Source of the DNA: an uncultured Planctomycetaceae bacterium
Lineage (GTDB): Bacteria; Planctomycetota; Planctomycetia; Pirellulales; Thermoguttaceae
Reading direction: 5' to 3'
NCBI GenBank assembly: GCA_946408825.1
Contig: CAMJTU010000007.1
Coordinates: 62,001 to 126,000, forward strand
DNA: 64,000 nt
The number at the start of each line of letters is the position of its first letter. The stretch's first letter is position 1. This document shows, piece by piece, positions 19,450-29,586 of this stretch. A program made the position numbers and the translations under genes. Below the pieces are notes generated by a model that saw only the letters and a program-made list of their open reading frames with translations, searched no databases and was not told the DNA's origin.

Positions 19450-20586
19450 TTAGACGCGTTTGGCCTTCTTCAACGCCTTGGCTTCTGCGAAAAAGCGCCC
19501 TCTCATGACGCTGCGAACAACGCGGTAAAACGGGAGAAACGGGAGCAGCAGTTTGTATTTATAGAACGTCGGGTATCTCGACGCAAACGATTTATACCGG
19601 GCGTTTTTTCGGCTGACGGGAATGAAGAACCGGCTCGCTATGTAGCCGAGTTTTCCCCACTTTCCAAGCCCGTTCTGAACAACGTTCAAATAATTTCCCT
19701 TAAAGCCGGACGCGAGGAAAAAGTCAAGCGTCTTGGATTCCTCGACGTCGAGTTTCTCGCGCGCAAAGAGACGCGTCGATAACGCGCGGTTCGACGCTTC
19801 AAAATCGGCGAGTCCCATCTTTTCCGCTTCTCGCGTTACATATTCCAGGTCGAGACGTTCGTTTTTCAGATAGAGACACGTGTCGACAAGCGAACGCAAC
19901 CCCGTCCCTTCCATAGAATAATGTTTGTGTTCATGCGCGATCATGTAGAGGTAAAAGTCTTCCGGCGTGAAGCGTTTTGTAAAACCGTCGCCAACGAGGC
20001 GCTCCTGGACGTTTTCATAGTATTCATATACTTCTTTATTTAGGTAAGGGAGAAAGAGCGAGCGATGCATCTCAAAGGTTAAGCGCGGTCCTTTGGAATA
20101 GATATCGTGACAGTCTATCCCGAATTCTTCCGTCTTAAAACCGAGTTTTTCCATGATCGTTTTTACGTCTTGAGCTCGCGTCGAATCGATAAGGACGTCG
20201 TAATCCGCCATTTCCCTCATGCCGAATATGGGATAGTACGCTTTTAGCTCGGCGCCTTTGAGCGCCGCATGCCATATCCCTGCGGACGTTAGTTCGGACT
20301 TAATCTGCTCGAAAGCTTGTTGAAAGAGCGTGGCTCGTCGCAATGCGCCCGCGATAACGACAAGGGAATAGGCATGGCGAATTCCCGACTTTTCTAGCGT
20401 CATCGCGACCAACGCTGAGAGCATGTGGTATGAAGCGACGTTAAAGACGGCTTCAACGTCGGCGAGTCGGCTCGAATCCGCGATTTCGTCGTTTATCGCG
20501 CAGGTCGCCAGATAGATCAGATTCTGTCTCGCGCACGCTTGTTCTTCTTTGGTTAATATCCTTTTCTTTCTCGTCGCCGCAGTCAT
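19450..20586 (-). CDS. nucleotidyltransferase family protein (NTP_transf_5-like)
   Basis: AALKGAELKAYYPIFGMREMADYDVLID, FEMHRSLFLPYLNK, MIAHEHKHY; this family often accompanies peptide-modification clusters. Confidence 0.75.
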   Translation of the reverse strand: MTAATRKKRILTKEEQACARQNLIYLATCAINDEIADSSRLADVEAVFNVASYHMLSALVAMTLEKSGIRHAYSLVVIAGALRRATLFQQAFEQIKSELTSAGIWHAALKGAELKAYYPIFGMREMADYDVLIDSTRAQDVKTIMEKLGFKTEEFGIDCHDIYSKGPRLTFEMHRSLFLPYLNKEVYEYYENVQERLVGDGFTKRFTPEDFYLYMIAHEHKHYSMEGTGLRSLVDTCLYLKNERLDLEYVTREAEKMGLADFEASNRALSTRLFAREKLDVEESKTLDFFLASGFKGNYLNVVQNGLGKWGKLGYIASRFFIPVSRKNARYKSFASRYPTFYKYKLLLPFLPFYRVVRSVMRGRFFAEAKALKKAKRV

Positions 20587-21090
20587 TTTCTTTCGCCTCA
20601 ACGGAAAACGCAAGAAGCCGCGCCGTCCTTTCGCGGGACGCCTCATGAGAATCTGTGATTATAGGGAACGATTCTCCAGCCGAACGCAACGACTTTTGTC
20701 GCTCAGACGTCGCGTGATTATACAACGTATTGGACAATTCAAAATCGGCGCTCTTTTCGAAATCTCGCCGTAGACGCCAAAACGGTACGGCGCGTTAGAA
20801 GGAACGCCGTTATTGACCTCGCGCTAAGACGGAGGTTTGGCTCTTCAAAAACGTCAAGCGGTCGCTCTCTGAATGGGGTGATCGCTCTTTTCAGGACGAA
20901 TGATTCAAGAGGTCCGCGCCTCCGGTCGCAATCGCTTGACGGCGACTCCGAATTTAGCTATAATTAAGGAACTGGTCGTTGGTTAGACGATGAAGATTCG
21001 TTTCCGTTCGTTCGCCGCGTTAAAACAGGGGGCAAGTTTGCGTATCGATGAACGTCGTGAAAGTTCGTAATTCGTAAGAAACAGTAGAGA

Positions 21091-21849
21091 ATGGCAAAGA
21101 GTATTGTCGTGGAGCTTGCGGGCGTTCCGGTTGAGGTTGTCTGCAGAACGAGGGAAAACTACGAGTTTCTTAAGGGCTACGAGACGGACAAAGCGCCTCT
21201 CGCACATGTCGAGCCGACCGACCACGACCTTGAGTCAGTGGGCGCGTTTTTGCGTTATTTTTATGAGAGCGAAGGCGACCTGCGTCATGAATTGACCGAC
21301 GTTTACGTCGAAAATTTCGAACTCGAATCGCAACTCGCTATGACGCTTGTGCCCTACGGAATTCTGCAGTTACACGCTTCCGCACTCTGTATGGACGGCG
21401 AAGGGTACGCCTTTACGGCGCCGAGCGGAACCGGCAAGAGCACGCACTCGAGACTGTGGCGGGAAGCGTTTGGCGATCGCGTCGTCATGATCAACGACGA
21501 TACTCCGTTGATTCGCGTTGAAGAAGACGCCGTTTTCATATGCGGCTGCCCGTGGAGCGGCAAACACGGGATCGCAGCCAACGCGTCTGCGCCTTTGAAA
21601 GCGATCGTAACGCTGGAGCGCGGCGTCGAGAATCAGATCGAGAAGATTAGCGCGGCGGAAGCCTTTCCCGTCGTCTTCAAACAGACGCGCGCGTCCGGCA
21701 ATCGGAGAATTCTTATAAAGATTCTGGATCTAGAACGTCGCCTCCTCGAAAGGGTCAAGTGCTTTCGGTTACGTTGTAACATGTCGTCCGACGCGCCGCT
21801 TGTCGCGTGGCGTGGACTGAGTCAATCAACAGAATCGCATCCCTTTTAA
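21091..21849 (+). CDS. HprK-related (HPr kinase-like) P-loop kinase
   Basis: ILQLHASALCMDGEGYAFTAPSGTGKSTHSRLWREAFGDRVVMINDDTPLI..GCPWSGKHG. Confidence 0.85.
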   Translation: MAKSIVVELAGVPVEVVCRTRENYEFLKGYETDKAPLAHVEPTDHDLESVGAFLRYFYESEGDLRHELTDVYVENFELESQLAMTLVPYGILQLHASALCMDGEGYAFTAPSGTGKSTHSRLWREAFGDRVVMINDDTPLIRVEEDAVFICGCPWSGKHGIAANASAPLKAIVTLERGVENQIEKISAAEAFPVVFKQTRASGNRRILIKILDLERRLLERVKCFRLRCNMSSDAPLVAWRGLSQSTESHPF

Positions 21850-21894
21850 AAAAAACAAAAACCTTCCGTTTCCTTCTGAAGAAGGAGTATTCCT

Positions 21895-22101
21895 ATGAAA
21901 AAATATATTGTCCCGTCGATGGAAATTCTCGATATTAGAAACGACGCGATTTATACGGAATGTTACCTTGATATGTATAACCTTCTCAGTAACGACGGCG
22001 GCGGAGGCTCTTGCGGTTATCACGATAATGGAGCATGCCCCCATTTCCGTTCGGGTACAGGTCATTGCGATCCTCATCATAATCCCCATAATCCAGACTA
22101 A
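21895..22101 (+). CDS. candidate RiPP precursor peptide, 68 aa, Cys/His/Gly-rich C-terminus
   Basis: Strong SD GAAGGAG before ATG; MKKYIVPSMEILDIRNDAIYTECYLDMYNLLSNDGGGGSCGYHDNGACPHFRSGTGHCDPHHNPHNPD; 45 bp downstream of the HprK-like gene. Confidence 0.65.
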   Translation: MKKYIVPSMEILDIRNDAIYTECYLDMYNLLSNDGGGGSCGYHDNGACPHFRSGTGHCDPHHNPHNPD

Positions 22102-22156
22102 GGCGTGTTGACGCAACAAACTAAAGAATTGTATATCAACGCAAGGCGGATCGTTG

Positions 22157-22534
22157 CTAAATATGTTTTGTCGAGTTTTCGTATCGCGTATCAACGCGTC
22201 GAAAACGCTTCAACCTTCGAAAAAAACGTTCCGTTTCGTCGCGCTGTTTATATAATTCTTTGTCGTAATCCCAAGGTTTGAGTCGGTCCATTTTAGGAGG
22301 CGCCACAGGAATCATTCCGCAGTCGACGACGTCAATTTCTGATCGCCTTCATAGACTTTGTCCATCAGAAAACTTGATCCTGAAAAGCGTCCTGTAATAC
22401 TCCTAACGAGCGCTCGACCTTGCGGCGCGTCGTACAGATTTCCCGCCGATAAAGACAACGCAACCGCCGAGGAGGAACAACTGACGATCGCGTGAATTTT
22501 GGCGTCGGAACCTCCCCGCGTTTTACCGAGCGAC
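22157..22534 (-). pseudogene. decayed IS5-family (DDE) transposase remnant
   Basis: Minus strand: GGSDAKIHAIVSCSSSAVALSLSAGNLYDAPQGRAL...FLMDKVYEGDQ, then frameshift to VDCGMIPVAPPKMDRLKPWDYDKELYKQRDETERFFRRLKRFRRVDTRYENSTKHI*. Confidence 0.85.
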
Positions 22535-22719
22535 TATTTTTCGTTTATTTAAGGCGCCGGCGGCGTCTGGACTCGCTTTGACGCCAGACCGTCTCTGTCT
22601 GGTGGTTGAGAAGCGACGTTTTATAGGGTTGCGCAAGGAGTGGATTCAACGTTCGTCGCCGCGAAGAAACGACGGCGGAAGCGCTCGAAACCGTTTCCAA
22701 TTGTTAAGGAAAATCCACC

Positions 22720-22980
22720 GTGAAACTGAAGTCCGATTTTATCACGCAAACGATCGAAGACTCACAATTTCTCCTTTCCGTCGCGGGACGCCACTTTAAC
22801 GGGATTATCCGTAGCAACGAGACGGCGGCTTTTATCGTCGATCAGTTGAAGGAGGAAACGACCGAAGCTGCGATTGTCGACGCGTTGCTCCGCGAGTACG
22901 ACGCGGAGCGCGAAGCGGTCGAAAAGGACGTCGCGAGGATTATCGATCTCTTGCGATGTAATAACATCTTGGAGGAGTAG
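22720..22980 (+). CDS. stand-alone PqqD-like peptide-recognition protein
   Basis: GTG start; MKLKSDFITQTIEDSQFLLSVAGRHFNGIIRSNETAAFIVDQLKEETTEAAIVDALLREYDAEREAVEKDVARIIDLL closely matches the N-terminal domain of the 11196..11981 protein. Confidence 0.8.
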   Translation: MKLKSDFITQTIEDSQFLLSVAGRHFNGIIRSNETAAFIVDQLKEETTEAAIVDALLREYDAEREAVEKDVARIIDLLRCNNILEE

Positions 22981-23185
22981 CGTTCGACGTCGAGTTTCGC
23001 CCGACGCAGAAACGCGGCCCTTTTGCCTATCTTGCAATCTCTTCTTGCCGAAGCGACCAGCGTCGGCGACGCGGCGTTCATTCCCGGAATCTTTGCAAAG
23101 CGCAAAAGGCGCTTGAAATGTTGAAGGTTTTCTTGTTTAATATCGGTCGGTTCTTTTCGCCGTCCTTCACAAAGAGGCTTGTCCT

Positions 23186-24748
23186 ATGAACGCGCGTATC
23201 TTAACTCTATGTGTCGTCGCGACGATCGTTAGTTTCGCGACTCCGAACGCCAAGGCTTATGATCCCCGCATTTGGGTCGACGCGACGGGCGAGTTTTCCG
23301 TCGTCGGCGCCTTTGATCCGGAACGTTCTTTTGCGAACGGTTCGGACTCCGTTGTGATTGTCGATAAGCGCGGACGGTCTTATCAGTGTTCCGTAGGGAA
23401 TCTTTCGGAAACCGATAACGAGTATCTTGGAATCGCGAAAAAAGTTATGGCTGGCGACGTCGCCGCGGAAGAAGAACTCGATTGGATTCTCGACTCCGCT
23501 CGAGAACAGGGCGTGCGGCGCGTTATAGAAATCGACGGGGTCGAATACGCGTTCCGTTGGGTTCCGCCTGGGAAATATTCCGAGCCGACCGACGTCTTAG
23601 ATCCGAACCTCCCTCGCTCTGTGGCTGCGAATTATTCCAGCGCGAAAGCGAAGAAAGCCGCCCCGAAAAAGTTCGTGAAAACGGGATTCTGGATGCTCGA
23701 GACGGAAGTCACGCTGGAAATGTTCAACCAGTTTGTGACCGAGACAAAATACAAGTCCGGTCCAACGGCTGACGGACGACCCGCCGTTCTGAATTTGCAA
23801 CCGAGACGAGAATCCGATTCTCCCTACGAAGAATACGACGCCGCCGTCGAAAAGGCGACCGCAAAGCCCGCGCCGCGCCAGCCTGAGTCCTCTGAAAAGA
23901 GCCGAATGATCGGGTACTCTGCGACTCCGCAAAAAACGGCTGGTCTCAAACGCGGCGACGAGTTCACGTGGAAGAATCCCGGCTTTACTCAGACGAAAAA
24001 GCATCCCGTAACGCTCGTGACCGCCGCCGACGCGACCGCGTTCTGCATGTGGCTCTCAAAGAAACTTGTAAAACCGGTCAAACTTCCGACGACCGAACAA
24101 TGGTACCTCGCGGCGCAGCCTGAGCTTCTTTCCGTCGCCTATTCTTCGCTCTTTGAATTGTGGTCCTTTGGCGGTTCCGAAAGCTGGGAACGCGGCAACC
24201 TTCCCGACGCGAATTATCCGGTCATTTGTCCGAGCCACGTCTATCTTATGGATCGCATCCACTTCGTCTATCGCGATTCTTATCGCTTTACGGTTCCCGT
24301 CGGCAGTTTCAAACCGAATCGTAACGGGCTCTTCGACATGGTCGGCAACGTCGGCGAAATTGTCGCCGACGATCCGAACGTCGTAGAGAGTCTCGGCGGA
24401 AGCTGGTTCCATCTCCCTGGCTTCAACCCGATCTGCTGGATTCCAGTCAACGCGTTAGGGTACGAGTCTCTCGATCGCGCGATTCGCGATTATCAGGCGA
24501 GTCGGACGGAGCCTGCCTTTACGGAACCCGTCGCGCAGGATCCTTATTACGATACGTATTCCTCCGATCCGAATTCTTACGACAGTTCCCTAGTTGGCGG
24601 TTCCGTCAGTCTCCAAGGCGGACAAAACGGCGGACGTCTTCAAGGAAATCCTTTTGCGCAAGACAATAAGGCGAAGCCGTTTATACACGTCGATATTCTC
24701 GACGTCGACGCGACGTGTTATACAGGCTTCCGCGTCATTATTCAATGA
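23186..24748 (+). CDS. exported SHD1-like + SUMF1/formylglycine-generating-enzyme-like protein
   Basis: RIWVDATGEFSVVGAFD...LSETDNEYL (SHD1-like); FWMLETEVTLEMFNQFV, HPVTLVTAADATAFCMWLSKKL, LPTTEQWYLAA, NGLFDMVGNVGEIV. Confidence 0.75.
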   Translation: MNARILTLCVVATIVSFATPNAKAYDPRIWVDATGEFSVVGAFDPERSFANGSDSVVIVDKRGRSYQCSVGNLSETDNEYLGIAKKVMAGDVAAEEELDWILDSAREQGVRRVIEIDGVEYAFRWVPPGKYSEPTDVLDPNLPRSVAANYSSAKAKKAAPKKFVKTGFWMLETEVTLEMFNQFVTETKYKSGPTADGRPAVLNLQPRRESDSPYEEYDAAVEKATAKPAPRQPESSEKSRMIGYSATPQKTAGLKRGDEFTWKNPGFTQTKKHPVTLVTAADATAFCMWLSKKLVKPVKLPTTEQWYLAAQPELLSVAYSSLFELWSFGGSESWERGNLPDANYPVICPSHVYLMDRIHFVYRDSYRFTVPVGSFKPNRNGLFDMVGNVGEIVADDPNVVESLGGSWFHLPGFNPICWIPVNALGYESLDRAIRDYQASRTEPAFTEPVAQDPYYDTYSSDPNSYDSSLVGGSVSLQGGQNGGRLQGNPFAQDNKAKPFIHVDILDVDATCYTGFRVIIQ

Positions 24749-24774
24749 GACGCGACGCGAACGGACGCGACGTT

Positions 24775-24817
24775 AAAAAAAGACCGGCGCTTTGATTGGA
24801 GCGTCGGTCTTTTTTTA
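24775..24817. terminator. bidirectional intrinsic terminator
   Basis: AAAAAAAGACCGGCGCTTTGATTGGAGCGTCGGTCTTTTTTT between convergent genes. Confidence 0.85.
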
Positions 24818-24863
24818 TCCTGTTTTATCGATTGCGCGAGAGGTCGCGCGGCGCTAAAGCGCG

Positions 24864-27488
24864 TTACGCAAGCTTTTCCGCGAGGAACTTCTTCGCCGCC
24901 TCAAACGCCGCCGGAACGCCCTCGGGCTTCTTGCCGCCGGCCTGCGCCATATCGGGACGTCCGCCGCCGCCCCCTTGGATATGGGACGAAACCGCCTTAA
25001 CGAGTTCGACTGCGCTGACCTTGCGTTCGACAAGATTGCGCGTCATAGCGGCGATGAGCGAGACTTTCTTCGCTTCGGAATCGACGTTTGCGAAAAGAAT
25101 CGCGGCGTTTTCCGACTTGCGACGGATTAGGTCGATCGCTTCGCGCAGCGCGTTCGCGTCGGCGTCTTGGATTGTCAGCGTAACGAAATCGACGCCGGCG
25201 ACTTTCTCCGCGTTCTTAAGGAGTTCGTCGACGGAGACGACGTCTTTCTTCGTCGCCGCGTCAAGTTCTTTACGGAGCTTCTTGTTCGTCGCGGCAAGCG
25301 TTTCGACGCGCGTTACGATTTCCGTCGCCGGGACGCGCAGCGCCGAGGCGAGTTCCGTTTCAACCGCGTCTGCTTCCTGAATCTTCTTGAGCGCTTCAAA
25401 GCCCGTATACGCCGTGATACGGCGAGTGCCGGCGCTGACGCTTTCTTCCGCGACGATCTTGCAGAATCCGACCTGCGCGACGTTCTTAAGGTGCGTGCCG
25501 CCGCAGAATTCGAGGGACGGGCCCATCTTCACGACGCGAACGACGTCGGGATATTTCTCGCCGAAGAGCATCATCGCGCCGAGTTTGCTCGCTTCTTCCT
25601 TGCGCATTTCGTCGCAGGAGACGGGGAACGCTTCAAGAATCATCGCGTTGACGTCCTGCTCGAGGAGAACGAGGGTTTCACGATCGAGGCCTTTGTGGTG
25701 CGTGAAGTCAAAACGGAGCACGTCGGCGTCGACCTTTGAACCCTGCTGGTTCGCGTGTTCGCCGAGTCTTGCACGGAGCGCGGCGTGGAGTAGGTGAGTC
25801 GCGGTGTGAGCGCGCGCGATCGCGGCGCGGCGTTTCGCGTCGACGGTCGCGGTCGCCGTCGCGCCGACCTCGAGAGAACCGGCCGCGAGCGTTCCGACAT
25901 GAACGATGAACTCGCCGTCATACTGCGACGTCTCGACGTTGAAGACGGCGTCGCCGCTCGTGATGACGCCGGAGTCGCCAACTTGACCGCCCTTTTCGCC
26001 GTAGAACGGAGTTTTGTTCAAAACGACGCGCAACTGCTTCTTCGCGTCCGCTTGCGCGGATTCGACGAGTTTGTCGCCGTCGAGAATCGCCAAGACTTTC
26101 GCGTCGGCGGTTTCCGTCGTTTGATAACCGAGGAACTCGGGGGGATTGTTCGTCTTCTTGATTCCTTCGAGCGGGTCGCGCTTAAAGAGCAGGTTCTTTT
26201 CCGCCAGACCGGAAAGCTCTCCGTGGCGTTCCATCTCTTTTCCGAACCCTTCCCAGTCGAATCCGTAGTTCTTTTCGCCCGCGAGCGTTTCGAAGAGTTC
26301 GGGCGGGAATCCGTAGGTCTGATACATTTCAAACGCGTCGGCGCCGGCGACGGTCGCGCGTTTCTCTTCTTCCATCGTCTTGAAGACGTGGTCGAGTCGA
26401 CGCAGACCGCCGTCGATGTTGCTCATGAAGCGTTCTTCTTCCGCCGAAACGACGCCTTGGACTCGTTCGACCGTCTCTTGAAGCTCCGGATAGGGAACCT
26501 TCATAAGGTCGGCGACGACGGGGACGAGATGATAGAGGAACGGCTTCTTCATGCCCATCTGGACGCCGTCGAGCACGGCGCGGCGGAGCAGCCGACGAAT
26601 AACGTATTTTTCCTCTTTCGGACCGGGGTAGACGTTCTCATGGATCGCGAAGGTGCAGGCGCGAATATGGTCCGCGATGCGGCGCAGACGGCGACCGTTT
26701 TCGTTCGTTAGATCGACGTCGTCGTATTTCACGGAGCAGACTTCCGCCGCCGCGTCGACGAGAGGACGGAGCGAATCGATGTGGAAGTTCGTTTCGACGC
26801 CCTGTAAGACCGACGTGACGCGTTCCAGCCCCATGCCCGTGTCGATGTTCTTGCTCGGGAGCGGGCGGAGGTTGTCGGGCGGGTTGCCGACGCGATTAAA
26901 CTGCGTGAAGACGAGGTTCCAGATTTCGACCTCGCCCTGCGGGGTCTTGTGGTAAATTTCAGAGCAGGGACCGCATACGCCGTCGGGCCCTTGACTCGGC
27001 GCGGAGGCGGGCCAGAAGTTTTCGTCTTCGTCGAGATACTGGAGTTTCGAGGCGGGCAGTTTGATCTCTTCGAGCCAAATTTTCGCCGCTTCGTGGTCGT
27101 CTTTATAGACCGTCGCGGAGAGCATCTCGGGATCGATCGCGAGCCAATCTTTACTGGTCAGAAATTCCCAGGCCCAGTGAATAGCCTCGCGCTTGAAGTA
27201 ATCGCCGAAGCTGAAGTTGCCGAGCATTTCGAAGAACGTATGGTGGAACGCGGTGCGTCCGACGTTGTCGATATCGCCGGTTCGCAGACACTTTTGACAC
27301 GTCGTGGCGCGCGTGAAGTCGAGCTTGCAACGGCCGAGGAAGTGATCCTTGAACTGGTTCATGCCCGCCGGCGTGAAGAGTACGGAGGGATCCCAGTAGG
27401 GCACGAGCACGTCGCTTGGACGGCGAACGCAGCCTTTGGATTCAAAGAACGTCAGATATTTTTCACGAATTTCGTTTGTGGTGAACAT
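24864..27488 (-). CDS. alaS: alanine--tRNA ligase
   Basis: N-terminal MFTTNEIREKYLTFFESKG, CGPCSEIYH, HTATHLLHAALR, CGGTHLKN. Confidence 0.97.
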   Translation of the reverse strand: MFTTNEIREKYLTFFESKGCVRRPSDVLVPYWDPSVLFTPAGMNQFKDHFLGRCKLDFTRATTCQKCLRTGDIDNVGRTAFHHTFFEMLGNFSFGDYFKREAIHWAWEFLTSKDWLAIDPEMLSATVYKDDHEAAKIWLEEIKLPASKLQYLDEDENFWPASAPSQGPDGVCGPCSEIYHKTPQGEVEIWNLVFTQFNRVGNPPDNLRPLPSKNIDTGMGLERVTSVLQGVETNFHIDSLRPLVDAAAEVCSVKYDDVDLTNENGRRLRRIADHIRACTFAIHENVYPGPKEEKYVIRRLLRRAVLDGVQMGMKKPFLYHLVPVVADLMKVPYPELQETVERVQGVVSAEEERFMSNIDGGLRRLDHVFKTMEEEKRATVAGADAFEMYQTYGFPPELFETLAGEKNYGFDWEGFGKEMERHGELSGLAEKNLLFKRDPLEGIKKTNNPPEFLGYQTTETADAKVLAILDGDKLVESAQADAKKQLRVVLNKTPFYGEKGGQVGDSGVITSGDAVFNVETSQYDGEFIVHVGTLAAGSLEVGATATATVDAKRRAAIARAHTATHLLHAALRARLGEHANQQGSKVDADVLRFDFTHHKGLDRETLVLLEQDVNAMILEAFPVSCDEMRKEEASKLGAMMLFGEKYPDVVRVVKMGPSLEFCGGTHLKNVAQVGFCKIVAEESVSAGTRRITAYTGFEALKKIQEADAVETELASALRVPATEIVTRVETLAATNKKLRKELDAATKKDVVSVDELLKNAEKVAGVDFVTLTIQDADANALREAIDLIRRKSENAAILFANVDSEAKKVSLIAAMTRNLVERKVSAVELVKAVSSHIQGGGGGRPDMAQAGGKKPEGVPAAFEAAKKFLAEKLA

Positions 27489-27582
27489 AATAGTCGGTTA
27501 AAGCGAATTGTTTATTATTTGCGCAAACGTCTCGAGGACGTCAGTTTTCAAGCGAACTGCTTGGATCGTCAAAGAGACGGTC

Positions 27583-29349
<1,767 letters not shown>

Positions 29350-29586
29350 GGCGAAATCTCTCTTACTAACCACAGACTGAATCTACAGGACGACGGTCGT
29401 TCGACGCGTTCACGCGCCGCAAAACGCCGCAATCTTATTATATAGCGCAAGTATTCCGTTTCAAAGGGGCGGCGTCAAGGTGAGAAACGAGAAAACACGG
29501 GGCGTTTGTACGTTTAGAACGAAATAACGGCGTCCTCTGTAACAAGGACGCCGTTACTGCTTCACGCCGGTTGAACGCGTAGGATT

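Noticed and set aside
22578-22799. Remnant of a second rSAM gene directly upstream of PqqD-2
   Set aside because: An alternative frame ends ..RRREETTAEALETVSNC* reminiscent of the rSAM end ..LRREDADVC*, but the match is too short and low complexity to claim.
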